Source: Plebeiibacterium marinum
GTDB lineage: Bacteria > Bacteroidota > Bacteroidia > Bacteroidales > Marinilabiliaceae
Assembly: GCF_026013615.1 (NCBI RefSeq)
Contig: NZ_JAPDPI010000045.1
Coordinates: forward strand, 1-44,518
Direction: 5' to 3'
Length of the DNA stretch: 44,518 bases
A program made the position numbers and the translations under genes. The notes below the pieces were generated by a model that made no database searches, was not told where the DNA came from, and saw only the letters and a list, made by a program, of their open reading frames with translations. Below, piece by piece: positions 15,903 to 24,365 of this stretch. Position 1 is the first letter of the stretch, and every line of letters starts with the position of its first letter.

Positions 15903-16953
15903 AGTTGATTATTTTCTCCTTAAACTCTTCCTGTTGGTTATTTAGCATCTTTACTTTAATTGGAATGTACCAAATATGAGGCGCTAAAACATGCGTATTG
16001 TTAATTATTTCTTTAAACCTTACGGCATCCTTTTCTGTAGTAAGAATCATTTTGCCAGCATTTGGAATTTTCTCAAATTCCTGATTAATCCTTTTAATGT
16101 CAGTTTCTGTAAACTGATGGTGATCCGGAAAATGCACTGTTCTTACTTTTTTACAAATAGAGACGAGATATTTTAAAAGCGGTTCAGGGTTTGCAATACC
16201 GGTTACCAACAATACTTCTTTCTCTAAAAAATCTTTATGCGTTAATTGTTTATGATCACAAAATAACGAAATACTATTTTGATATGCAACAGAAGAAAAA
16301 TAAACCGACTGGTCGGTGGTTAAATTTAACTTTTGGGTAATATATAATTGTTGTTCTGTGCTAAGTGAAGGCGGGCATTTGCTAACGATGATGATGTTGG
16401 CTCTTTTTTTCCCTTTAACAGGTTCCCTTAACTCCCCGGCAGGGAGCATAAAGTCTTTCCAAAGTGGCCTGTTGTAATCCATCACTAAAATGCTCAAACC
16501 GGGGGAAACATAACGGTGTTGGTAGGCGTCGTCCATAACAACCAGATCGGGTGAATCAGGTAGTTGGAGCATCTTGTCAATACCATCAACCCGTTTTTCG
16601 GCTACGGTAACCAGCAATTCAGGGAATTTACTTTTGATCTGAAAAGGTTCATCGCCCAGGTCTTGTGCTGTGCTGTTTTGGGTTCCCACAACCACGCCCT
16701 TTGTTTTTCTTTTATATCCTCTGCTGATCAGTCCAACTTTATAATCAGATTTTAGGGTGTCGATTATCAGTTCTGTTAAGGGGGTTTTCCCGGTTCCGCC
16801 TACAGTAATGTTGCCAACAGAAATAACCGGAATCCCGTACTTTTTTGAAGGTAGTTTTCCTGTGTCGAACATGAGGTTTCGGATACGAATCAGCATACCA
16901 TAAGTACAGCCAAATGGAAGTAGCGCCAGGCGCATGTATTTCAAAAATTTCAT
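15874..16953 (-). CDS. lpxK: Tetraacyldisaccharide 4'-kinase
   Basis: The 359-residue inner-membrane-associated kinase adds the 4'-phosphate to the lipid A precursor. The Walker A motif is seen in SVGNITVGGTGKTPLTE (GGTGKT at residues 52-57), and VVMDDAYQHRYV is the family Asp-rich motif. LVTGIANPEPL and FPDHHQFTETD follow, all typical of LpxK. The N-terminal hydrophobic stretch (about residues 8-24) fits membrane attachment. It is first in a two-gene unit with the nucleoside phosphorylase, and the sppA terminator lies directly upstream. It confirms a Gram-negative envelope. Confidence 0.96.
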   Translation of the reverse strand: MKFLKYMRLALLPFGCTYGMLIRIRNLMFDTGKLPSKKYGIPVISVGNITVGGTGKTPLTELIIDTLKSDYKVGLISRGYKRKTKGVVVGTQNSTAQDLGDEPFQIKSKFPELLVTVAEKRVDGIDKMLQLPDSPDLVVMDDAYQHRYVSPGLSILVMDYNRPLWKDFMLPAGELREPVKGKKRANIIIVSKCPPSLSTEQQLYITQKLNLTTDQSVYFSSVAYQNSISLFCDHKQLTHKDFLEKEVLLVTGIANPEPLLKYLVSICKKVRTVHFPDHHQFTETDIKRINQEFEKIPNAGKMILTTEKDAVRFKEIINNTHVLAPHIWYIPIKVKMLNNQQEEFKEKIINYVKHNKRNS

Positions 16954-16998
16954 ACCTAAGCTTTTGTTTCTGTTGATTTCTGCTTGTTCCTTATACGG

Positions 16999-17028
16999 AA
17001 AAAAGGCTACCCCAAGGGATAGCCTTTG
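16999..17028 (-). terminator. Terminator of sppA
   Basis: On the minus strand AAAGGCTA pairs with TAGCCTTT, extended by an inner CCC/GGG around a small loop, followed by a run of six T. It separates sppA from the lpxK unit. Confidence 0.85.
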
Positions 17029-17054
17029 ACTTTTTTTACAAAAGTAATAAAAAC

Positions 17055-18821
17055 TTAATTGATATTGATACTGTATGGCAAGCGTGCCTGTATGGGTTCA
17101 ATACTTTTTACCTTATTTATGATTTCAAGTTCCTTGTAATTAATGCCAAGGAAAGATTCGGTAATATAAGCTTTTGTTTCTGTTTTCATATCTTTGAACA
17201 ATTCCTCTAATGGGGACAGTTTTTCAGGCAGTTCTTTAATGCGATAGGTTTCCAGTCCTGCTTTTTCCCTGGCAATTTCTATGGCAGTTTTTAAACCACC
17301 CATTACATCAACAAGGTTGATATCCATCGCATTTTCTCCGCTCCATACTCGTCCCTGTCCTATTTCATCAATTTTCTCATCTGTTGTCGATCTGCCTTCT
17401 GCACACCTGTTAATGAACGATTCGTAAATAGAATTGATTGAGCTTTGAATAATGGCTTTTTCATCCTCATTAAACGGACGGGTAATAGTAGGCATATCCG
17501 AAAATTTATTGGTTTTTACACCATCAAAGGTAATACCCAGCTTTTGATTCATTAATTTTTTTGTGTTTGGAATCATGCCAAATACGCCAATAGAACCAGT
17601 TATTGTAGTGGGATTGGCAACAATCGTGTCGGCAGTACAAGATATCCAATACCCCCCGGAAGCTGCAAGATCGCCCATTGATACTATAACAGGTTTTACT
17701 TTTTTGCATAAGTCAATCTCGCGCCCGATAATATCAGACCCTAAGGCTGAACCCCCTGGAGAATTAACCCTTAACACCACTGCCTTGATGCTTTTGTCCC
17801 TTCTGGCTTTGCGAATGGTTTTACTCAATTCTTCAGATTTTATGCCGTCATCATCAGTGCCATCAATATCCCCTTCTGCATAAATAACGGCAATTTTGTC
17901 TTTAATCAGTCCTTTGGTTTCTTTAGGAATATATACATAGTCGTAATCACTCAGGGTTACCTGTTCAATATCATCTTCTTCTTGTGTGCCGGTTTTTTCT
18001 TTTAGTTTTTCAATAACTTCATCTTTGTATTTTATACCGCTTAGTAGCCCGGCTTCAAGATACAACTGGCTGTTCACAAACATAGAGCCGTTGTCGGCTA
18101 TCTGGTTTAGTTTGTCAACAGAAAGACCCTTTGAAGCAGAAATGTCTTTAGCCACATTATTCCAGATTGAGGAGGTATAGGCAATGGTTTGTTCTTTGGC
18201 AGGGTCGCTCATCTTATCTAAAATAAACGGCTCTACAGCCGACTTGTACTTACCATATTTAAAAATTTGTATTTCAATTCCTAATTTTTCAAGTGTTCCT
18301 TTAAAGAAGGTTCTCTGCGAACTGATTCCTTTAAAATCCAGGGATCCCTGTGCTGGCATATACACTTCGTTGGCAACGGAGGCCACGTAATACCCTTTTT
18401 GACTAAAGCTAGGTGCATATGCAGTAACAAATTTGCCTGAGTCTTTAAAACTTCTTAATGCTTCCCTGATTTCTCCCAGAGTGGCGTATCCAGCCATTGG
18501 GCTGCCACATTCCAGGTATATCCCGTTGATGTTCTTGTCTTTAGATGCCTTTTCGATATTCTTAAGGATTTTGTTAAGTCCAAGTTCGGGTTCCCCAAAA
18601 GGAGATTCTCCCAGCAACTCTGTAAGTGGGTCAGAAACAGCCCTGTCCTTAATTACTTTGTTTAAATCGATGGTAAGAAGAGTGTTTTCTTTAATTTTAA
18701 CGTGTTTTTCACTGCTTGAAGCAATGCCTGAGATAATCAGGAAAATCAATAAAACAATAAAAAGGGCAGTAAAAATTGATCCAACAATTGTAAGCAGAAG
18801 TGATTTAAAAAATTTTGCCAT
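17055..18821 (-). CDS. sppA: Signal peptide peptidase SppA, long form
   Basis: The 588-residue protein is the 67K-type SppA, which degrades cleaved signal peptides at the inner membrane. One membrane segment lies at residues 10-33. Two S49 peptidase repeats follow. The catalytic Lys is in KYGKYKSAVEPF (Lys193) and the nucleophile Ser388 in GDLAASGGYWIS. This split of Lys in the first repeat and Ser in the second matches the E. coli enzyme. RVNSPGGSALGSD is the second-repeat substrate segment. It is a single-gene unit with its own terminator. The upstream -7 box is interleaved with that of divergent folK. Confidence 0.96.
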   Translation of the reverse strand: MAKFFKSLLLTIVGSIFTALFIVLLIFLIISGIASSSEKHVKIKENTLLTIDLNKVIKDRAVSDPLTELLGESPFGEPELGLNKILKNIEKASKDKNINGIYLECGSPMAGYATLGEIREALRSFKDSGKFVTAYAPSFSQKGYYVASVANEVYMPAQGSLDFKGISSQRTFFKGTLEKLGIEIQIFKYGKYKSAVEPFILDKMSDPAKEQTIAYTSSIWNNVAKDISASKGLSVDKLNQIADNGSMFVNSQLYLEAGLLSGIKYKDEVIEKLKEKTGTQEEDDIEQVTLSDYDYVYIPKETKGLIKDKIAVIYAEGDIDGTDDDGIKSEELSKTIRKARRDKSIKAVVLRVNSPGGSALGSDIIGREIDLCKKVKPVIVSMGDLAASGGYWISCTADTIVANPTTITGSIGVFGMIPNTKKLMNQKLGITFDGVKTNKFSDMPTITRPFNEDEKAIIQSSINSIYESFINRCAEGRSTTDEKIDEIGQGRVWSGENAMDINLVDVMGGLKTAIEIAREKAGLETYRIKELPEKLSPLEELFKDMKTETKAYITESFLGINYKELEIINKVKSIEPIQARLPYSININ

Positions 18822-18845
18822 ACGAATAAATATGAGGTTTAATTA

Positions 18846-18853
18846 TAATTTTG
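18846..18853 (+). promoter_or_regulatory. -7 box of folK
   Basis: TAATTTTG is a perfect -7 match, 45 bases before the folK ATG. No TTG is found at the -33 distance. It faces the sppA -7 box nine bases away. Confidence 0.45.
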
Positions 18854-18862
18854 AATGATAAA

Positions 18863-18870
18863 CAAATGTA
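18863..18870 (-). promoter_or_regulatory. -7 box of sppA
   Basis: The minus strand reads TACATTTG, a perfect -7 match, 41 bases before the sppA start. The two divergent start points would fall within a few bases of each other, so each promoter lies inside the other transcript. Confidence 0.45.
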
Positions 18871-18898
18871 TTAAAAGTTTTTAAAGTGGTTGTTGATT

Positions 18899-19387
18899 AT
18901 GAATAAAGTTTTGTTGCTGGTAGGTGGGAATTTGGGGGATAGGTTTAGTAATTTGGAAAATGTAAAAGCTTTAATAGAAGAAAAGATAGGTGGGGTTGTT
19001 GAAGAATCATCGATTTATGAAAGTGAGCCCTGGGGGTTTGAACATGCCCAGAATTTCTATAACCAGGTATTGGAAGTGGAAAGTTTGTATACTGAATATG
19101 AGATTTTGGATATTGCGCAGGAAATAGAAAGAGTTATGGGCAGGAAAGCAAAAACAAAGACTGGTTATGAGGGGAGACCCATGGATATAGACATCTTGTT
19201 CTATAATGATTTGGTATTTGAAACAGAAAGGCTAACGATCCCCCACCCGCGTCTTCATGAAAGAAGGTTTACTTTGATGCCTCTGGCGCAAAAGTGGAAC
19301 AGCCTCCTTCATCCAGTTCTCAATAAAACTATGGAAGAGTTATTGTTGGAATGTAAGGATGAAGGATGGGTGAGGAAATTAAATTAA
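18899..19387 (+). CDS. folK: 2-amino-4-hydroxy-6-hydroxymethyldihydropteridine pyrophosphokinase
   Basis: The 162-residue enzyme transfers pyrophosphate from ATP to 6-hydroxymethyl-dihydropterin in folate synthesis. Family features are LVGGNLGDRFSNLE at the start, SSIYESEPWGF, FYNQVLEV, and the signature RPMDIDILFY with the magnesium-binding Asp pair, then IPHPRLHERRFTLMPL. I use the ATG at 18899; a TTG nine bases upstream is less likely. No other folate gene is nearby. Its stop overlaps the stop of the convergent AlgJ-like gene. Confidence 0.96.
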   Translation: MNKVLLLVGGNLGDRFSNLENVKALIEEKIGGVVEESSIYESEPWGFEHAQNFYNQVLEVESLYTEYEILDIAQEIERVMGRKAKTKTGYEGRPMDIDILFYNDLVFETERLTIPHPRLHERRFTLMPLAQKWNSLLHPVLNKTMEELLLECKDEGWVRKLN

Positions 19388-20451
19388 AATACCATTTTTT
19401 TTGATTCAAAATCTGCTAATGACCTTTCAATACTTAGGAATATCACAATGTCAGGTTTTATTTGCTTAATCTTAATAACATCAAAACCTGACCAAAAAAA
19501 ATGCAGCTCATCAAAATACGGGGGTAAGAAGCTTTTCATACTTAAAAAGTACGAATCGTGGAATATCAGTATCTTAAGATTGTTTGTAGTGTTGTGTTTG
19601 TACATGTTATTCACCGGTTCATTTACCTTCAATTCTGGCTTTACAGGAGTGAATACATATTGATATTCAGGGGTTGACTGATATGTGAGTCTGCATAAAT
19701 CCATTTGTTCTATCAAAATCGAATCAATTTTGTAGTTTTTGAATTTGCATAAATCTGCATTGATATTATAAGTTTGTGATAAGGTTTGAAGTAGTTTTTT
19801 TGTTCCTAATAATGCTCCATACGATGTCCAATGAGAATCTGTTTTATGGTATAGTTTTGTAGAATCTTTGTATAAATTGAAATCTTCGCTTAGGTCAATA
19901 AATTTCACTATAGAATCATTATTTATCTTGTGTTTTACTTGTGCAAACCTGCTTTTAGACTTAATGGGCGTTAAAGGAAGCTTGTCTGCATAAATAGTAT
20001 GTTTATTAGATACAATTGCAAAATAGAAATCAGCATTATTTTGACTGCATATACTATTCATTTTTTCAATCTTCGAACAAATCTCATCTATTGATTTGCT
20101 ATCATGGTTAATTGCTCCAAGGGATTCATTGAATACACTTTTATATGAATTTCCGAGAAACAACCATCCATCCTTTCCTTTTTTTACTTCATAGGGTAAA
20201 GCTTCGGCTTGTAAGATATTTTGTTTTATGTATAAGTATGACTTAATAAAAATGTCCCTTAATGCAAAATTCGACTCCAGATTCTCTTTTTGGTGTTTAA
20301 GGTATTTAATAATGGATGTTTCGGTGAATTTTGTGGTGTTATCATTATTTGTATTTTCATGCGACAAGTTATTTTGGTATAGAAAGCTTACGGAAAACGG
20401 TAACAATAAGGTAGATACAAAAGAAATGATGAAGATTTTTTTCACTGTCAT
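19384..20451 (-). CDS. AlgJ/AlgX-like SGNH-type O-acetyltransferase
   Basis: The 355-residue protein has an N-terminal membrane anchor (about residues 5-24) and a periplasmic SGNH-like domain. The family motifs are GKDGWLFLGN, the catalytic pair in YHKTDSHWTSYGA (Asp and His), and a late Ser in IFHDSYFLSMK. Such proteins take acetyl groups delivered across the membrane by an MBOAT partner and put them on an exported polysaccharide. The MBOAT gene lies four bases upstream in the same operon, which supports the role. The target polymer is not known. The name is safe at the level of alginate O-acetyltransferase-like. Confidence 0.85.
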   Translation of the reverse strand: MTVKKIFIISFVSTLLLPFSVSFLYQNNLSHENTNNDNTTKFTETSIIKYLKHQKENLESNFALRDIFIKSYLYIKQNILQAEALPYEVKKGKDGWLFLGNSYKSVFNESLGAINHDSKSIDEICSKIEKMNSICSQNNADFYFAIVSNKHTIYADKLPLTPIKSKSRFAQVKHKINNDSIVKFIDLSEDFNLYKDSTKLYHKTDSHWTSYGALLGTKKLLQTLSQTYNINADLCKFKNYKIDSILIEQMDLCRLTYQSTPEYQYVFTPVKPELKVNEPVNNMYKHNTTNNLKILIFHDSYFLSMKSFLPPYFDELHFFWSGFDVIKIKQIKPDIVIFLSIERSLADFESKKMVF

Positions 20452-20455
20452 GTCG

Positions 20456-21865
20456 CTAAAATCTAAAATAAATAAAAGGATTATAGGTTCCTGCTGATAT
20501 ATACGAAATGCATATAAATAATAGAATGAATAAACAGAAATAATAGATTACTGAAAAATTATTATTTAGCGGATGTTTGTCAAATTTACTTTTAAGTAAT
20601 GGAAATACTGGAGTAGATAGGATAACACAAAGGGAAAGAATAAGAATGTTTTCAGCATTTAAGAAATATTTAGCATGATATAATATCCCGGAATCATGAT
20701 GTGTGTTAAACATACATGATATATAGTCTATGGCATGTGAGATATTTTGTGATCTGAATATTACCCACCCAATTATTATTACAATTATGGTGTACAATCG
20801 TTTAATCAGGGAGTTTCTTAGGTATTTGTCAATATTTACATGTCTTTCTATAATAATAAATAGTCCATGAAAAAGTCCCCAAAGAATAAAATTCCAACTG
20901 GCACCATGCCATAGCCCAGTGATTACGAATACAATAATTAGGTTTCGAAATGTTATTTTTTTACTTATTCGATTGCCTCCAATTGGAATATACAGGTAAT
21001 CCCGAAACCAGGTAGATAATGAAATATGCCACCTTCTCCAGAATTCTCTTATTGATAAAGAAATATATGGATAGTTAAAGTTTTCAAGAAATTTAAAACC
21101 AAACATATTACCCAATCCAATGGCCATATCTGAATAAGCAGAAAAATCGAAATATATTTGGCAAGAATATGCAATGGCTCCAATCCAGGCAGCTCCCGTA
21201 CTTATATGATCGGGTGATGCAGAGAAGAGGATGTCAGCAATTACTGCACAACTATTGGCTAGTATTGCTTTTTTCGCTAAACCAATTATGAATCTCTCAA
21301 TGCCTTTGGTTATTTTATCGGTTGTAATCTCTCTGCTAATAAGCTGTTTAGAAATGTCCTTGTATCTAACTATTGGCCCAGCGATTAATTGGGGGAAAAG
21401 AGAAATGTAAGTGGCTAAACTCAGAAAACTCCTATTTGCTTTTACTGTTTTGTTATATACATCAAACGTATAACTTAATGATTGGAAAACGTAAAAACTT
21501 ATCCCTACCGGTAAAATTATATTTAGGCTATTAAAGTTGTATTTATGGTCTGTATATGAAAAGAGTTGGTTTATGTTGGATAATAAAAAATTTGCGTACT
21601 TGAAGTAAACTAAAGCCCCTAAGCAGGGAATTACGCTTAATAGTATACCCACCTTTTTATAGCCATTTTCAATTATAATACCTGATGCATATGAAAAGCC
21701 TATCAATGTAAGCATTATAAGCACCAATTGCTTTTCGCCCCAGGTATAAAAAAGTAAACTGCCCAAAAGCAGAAATAAATTTCTAAGCTTTTGGGGTAGA
21801 ATTATATGGATAATAAATACTAGAGGTAAGAATGCAAAAAGAAAAAATACACTGGTAAAGCTCAT
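20456..21865 (-). CDS. MBOAT-family O-acyltransferase (AlgI-like)
   Basis: The 469-residue protein has about ten or more hydrophobic membrane segments and the MBOAT signature. The signature includes REFWRRWHISLSTWFRDYLYIPIGG and the invariant His in GLWHGASWNF. AlgI-type members pass acetyl groups from cytosolic acetyl-CoA across the inner membrane to a periplasmic transferase. The AlgJ/AlgX-like gene follows by four bases and upp lies two bases upstream, so the three form one transcript. The acetylated polymer is probably an exopolysaccharide or the product of the neighbouring glycan cluster, by inference. Confidence 0.92.
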   Translation of the reverse strand: MSFTSVFFLFAFLPLVFIIHIILPQKLRNLFLLLGSLLFYTWGEKQLVLIMLTLIGFSYASGIIIENGYKKVGILLSVIPCLGALVYFKYANFLLSNINQLFSYTDHKYNFNSLNIILPVGISFYVFQSLSYTFDVYNKTVKANRSFLSLATYISLFPQLIAGPIVRYKDISKQLISREITTDKITKGIERFIIGLAKKAILANSCAVIADILFSASPDHISTGAAWIGAIAYSCQIYFDFSAYSDMAIGLGNMFGFKFLENFNYPYISLSIREFWRRWHISLSTWFRDYLYIPIGGNRISKKITFRNLIIVFVITGLWHGASWNFILWGLFHGLFIIIERHVNIDKYLRNSLIKRLYTIIVIIIGWVIFRSQNISHAIDYISCMFNTHHDSGILYHAKYFLNAENILILSLCVILSTPVFPLLKSKFDKHPLNNNFSVIYYFCLFILLFICISYISAGTYNPFIYFRF

Positions 21866-21867
21866 AA

Positions 21868-22521
21868 CTATAATTTGCTGCCAAAAGCTAAATCACCGGC
21901 ATCGCCTAATCCAGGTATAATATATTTTTTATCGTTCAATTCTTTGTCGACTGCGCCAATCCATAAGGTAATATTATCAGCATTCATATGCTCTTTTACA
22001 TATTCAATACCTTCTGTACTACCAATTATAGAAGCAATATGGATGTGTTTCGGTTTTCCTTTTGTCAGGATAGCTTTATAGGCTAATTCCATTGAAGCTC
22101 CACTGGCAAGCATTGGGTCTGTTAAAATAACAGTTTTCCCTTCAAGAGAAGGCGATGAAATATACTCAATATGAATATCGAAATCTCCTTTTTCGTTATA
22201 TTTTCTATAAGCAGAAACAAAACAGTTTTCGGCGCTGTCGAAATAATTTAATACTCCCTGGTGTAAGGGCAAACCTGCTCTTAATATTGTGGCAATAACT
22301 ACATTTTCTTCAAAAACAAATTCATGAGAAACACCAAGTGGAGTTTGAATATCAATACTTTTATAGTTTAACTCTTTGCTTATTTCATAAGCCAAAATCT
22401 CTCCCATTCGTTCAATATTTCTTCTGAACCTCAATGGGTCCTTCTGAATTTCTTTGTCTCTGATTTCTGCAATAAATTGGTTAAAAAGCGAGTTTTTCTT
22501 GTTAAAAATATGGATATCCAT
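21868..22521 (-). CDS. upp: Uracil phosphoribosyltransferase
   Basis: The 217-residue enzyme makes UMP from uracil and PRPP. The PRPP-binding motif is seen in VILTDPMLASGASM, and ATILRAGLPLHQG is the conserved loop before it. The C-terminal uracil-binding segment ends in GLGDAGDLAFGSKL. The family is long known from Bacteroidetes in this slightly extended form. It is first in a tight operon with the MBOAT and AlgJ-like genes, an unexpected mix of salvage and glycan acetylation. Confidence 0.94.
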   Translation of the reverse strand: MDIHIFNKKNSLFNQFIAEIRDKEIQKDPLRFRRNIERMGEILAYEISKELNYKSIDIQTPLGVSHEFVFEENVVIATILRAGLPLHQGVLNYFDSAENCFVSAYRKYNEKGDFDIHIEYISSPSLEGKTVILTDPMLASGASMELAYKAILTKGKPKHIHIASIIGSTEGIEYVKEHMNADNITLWIGAVDKELNDKKYIIPGLGDAGDLAFGSKL

Positions 22522-22581
22522 CTTAAAAATATTTATTGATTTACTTGTTATACTAAAATATGTGCTTTTGCGTTATTTATC

Positions 22582-22589
22582 TATATTTG
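22582..22589 (+). promoter_or_regulatory. -7 box of the FdtA-type cluster
   Basis: TATATTTG is a perfect -7 match 25 bases before the first cupin gene. The -33 region lacks a clear TTG. It faces the upp -7 box seven bases away, the same arrangement as at sppA/folK. Confidence 0.45.
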
Positions 22590-22596
22590 AACCCGG

Positions 22597-22604
22597 CAAA
22601 GATA
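22597..22604 (-). promoter_or_regulatory. -7 box of the upp operon
   Basis: The minus strand reads TATCTTTG, a perfect -7 match 75 bases before the upp start. Confidence 0.5.
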
Positions 22605-22614
22605 GTAAATCCTG

Positions 22615-23037
22615 ATGCAAAACGAGATTAGATTTATAGAACTTCCTAAAATTAAAGATTTAAGGGGGAACCTCAGTTTTCTTGAAGACAATCGTCATAT
22701 TCCTTTTGAAATAGAACGTGTTTACTGGATTTATGATGTGCCCGGAGGAGAAGAACGCGGAGGACATGCCTACAAAAATACGGCAGAGTTTATTATTCCA
22801 CTTACAGGCGGGTTTAAAGTTGAAGTAAACAGAGGGGAAGATTATTTTGAGTACGACCTGACTCAGACAAACAAAGGTTTGTACTTGCCACCCATGACAT
22901 GGAGGAAAATAAGTGGATTCCTTTCATCAAGTGTGTGTTTGGTGGTTACAGATACAAAATTTAAAGATTGTGTTTATTTGAGGGATTTCATGGAGTATAT
23001 TGAGAATTTTAATAAAAAATCAAATGGCCAGTATTGA
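22615..23037 (+). CDS. FdtA/QdtA-type sugar ketoisomerase cupin, paralogue 1
   Basis: The 140-residue single-domain cupin matches the FdtA/QdtA family, which moves the keto group of dTDP-4-keto-6-deoxyglucose from C4 to C3 in making 3-amino-sugars. Visible features are the RGNLSFLEDNRHIPFEIERVYWIYDVP opening pattern (residues 17-43), ERGGHAYKNT, and the GLYLPPMTWRKI segment. The active-site motif is normally GxHAHK; here the second His is Tyr53. That position takes part in catalysis in studied members, so this copy may have changed activity or be inactive. It is the first gene of the glycan cluster and overlaps the next cupin by 14 bases. Confidence 0.85.
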   Translation: MQNEIRFIELPKIKDLRGNLSFLEDNRHIPFEIERVYWIYDVPGGEERGGHAYKNTAEFIIPLTGGFKVEVNRGEDYFEYDLTQTNKGLYLPPMTWRKISGFLSSSVCLVVTDTKFKDCVYLRDFMEYIENFNKKSNGQY

Positions 23038-23434
23038 TGATTGTAAAATGGTAGAGTTGAAAAAAGTTGGCTCAGATAAAGGCTCACTGACTTTTATTGA
23101 AAATGAGGAATCTGCTCCATTTGATGTTAAGAGGGTATATTTTACATATGATATACCAACAGAGGCAGTGCGGGGAGGGCATGCACATATAGAGCAACAT
23201 GAATTGGTTTTTGCAGCAAGTGGTAGTTTTGAAATAGTGTTGGATGATGGGAATAAAGCCAAAACTGTTTTCTTAAATAATCCCCGGAAAGGATTGCACA
23301 TTATTCCTGGAATTTGGCGCGAGTTGAAATCCTTTAGTACCGGGAGTGTGGTTTTAGTGATGGCTTCAGATGCTTATGATGAAGATGATTACATAATGGA
23401 TTACAATCAATTTATTCATGATAGAAGTAATTAA
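23024..23434 (+). CDS. FdtA/QdtA-type sugar ketoisomerase cupin, paralogue 2
   Basis: The 136-residue cupin is clearly related to paralogue 1 just upstream: DKGSLTFIENEESAPFDVKR, FTYDIPTEAVRGGHAHIEQ and GLHIIPGIWREL align with it throughout. Both active-site His are kept here (His53 and His55), so this copy is the likely functional ketoisomerase. I use the ATG at 23024; a TTG at 23000 is possible, and the ATG at 23048 would also give a complete domain. The following GNAT gene overlaps by 17 bases, so the three genes are translationally linked. Confidence 0.85.
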   Translation: MASIDDCKMVELKKVGSDKGSLTFIENEESAPFDVKRVYFTYDIPTEAVRGGHAHIEQHELVFAASGSFEIVLDDGNKAKTVFLNNPRKGLHIIPGIWRELKSFSTGSVVLVMASDAYDEDDYIMDYNQFIHDRSN

Positions 23435-24356
23435 ATATTCATCAGATAAAAATCAGGTATGGGATAACTTTGTAAAAGATGCAGATAACTTTTCATTTCT
23501 GTTTTATAGAGATTATATGGAGTATCATGCCCACCGGTTTGATGATTTTTCTTTGTTGTTATACGAAAACAATAAACTAAAAGCTCTGTTACCAGGTAAT
23601 TATGATGGAGAATGTTTCTATAGTCACCAAGGACTCACGTATGGAGGTTTGATTCACTTACCAAATTTGCATTACGATAAGCTTTTGTTGTATTACAAAA
23701 GTTTTTATTCATATTTGGATACAAAAGGAGTAAAGACTAAAGTGCTTAAATCAGTACCCTTTTTTTATTTCGCATCATTATCACAATCACACGATTATTT
23801 TTTGCAGTTGCAACCTTATACAAATCGGGACATTGACATAGGAGCCTATATAAACTGCAGAAATCATCAATTCCCAAAGTCATCAATTGAAAAGCGGAAA
23901 CTCAAAATTGATCAATTTGTAGTGGATGAGAATATTAGTATTGGTGAGTTTTGGAATGTTCTTGAATTTAATTTAAGGGAACAACACAATACTGACCCCA
24001 TTCATACTTTACAAGAGATGATTTACCTTAATTCAAGATTTCCTGAGAATATTTATGTTTTTGGTATAAGAAATAGGGAGTCGAAAAAAATTGATGCTGC
24101 AACTCTTTTGTACGATAATGGAAATGTGTTAAAGATGCAGTATATTGCCACATCTGAAGAAGGAAGAAATAATAGAGCGATTCATGCCCTTTATTATTTG
24201 TTTATATCGAAATTCAAAAGCGAGAAGAATTATATTGATATGGGAACCTGTATGACAGGAAATAAAATAAACAAAGGCTTGTTGTATTTGAAAGAAAGGT
24301 TTGGTGCAAGTGTTTATTGTAGTAGTGGATATGCTTTTGAGTATGGTGAAAAATAA
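23418..24356 (+). CDS. FemAB/GNAT-like acyltransferase
   Basis: The 312-residue protein resembles the FemAB-like GNAT proteins seen in Bacteroidetes glycan clusters. The C-terminal half carries the GNAT-like pattern ENIYVFGIRNRESKKIDAATLLYDNG, then MQYIATSEEGRNNRAIHALYYLF, and NYIDMGTCMTGNKINKGL. No membrane segment is seen. Next to FdtA-type enzymes it would be expected to acylate the amino sugar, but this is inferred from position. The matching aminotransferase (FdtB/QdtB type) is not in the window. It lies nine bases before the OafA-like gene. Confidence 0.7.
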   Translation: MIEVIKYSSDKNQVWDNFVKDADNFSFLFYRDYMEYHAHRFDDFSLLLYENNKLKALLPGNYDGECFYSHQGLTYGGLIHLPNLHYDKLLLYYKSFYSYLDTKGVKTKVLKSVPFFYFASLSQSHDYFLQLQPYTNRDIDIGAYINCRNHQFPKSSIEKRKLKIDQFVVDENISIGEFWNVLEFNLREQHNTDPIHTLQEMIYLNSRFPENIYVFGIRNRESKKIDAATLLYDNGNVLKMQYIATSEEGRNNRAIHALYYLFISKFKSEKNYIDMGTCMTGNKINKGLLYLKERFGASVYCSSGYAFEYGEK

Positions 24357-24365
24357 TCAGACTTG

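Noticed and set aside
18433-18858. 141-residue plus-strand frame opposite sppA
   Set aside because: Antisense shadow across the SppA N-terminus and its promoter.
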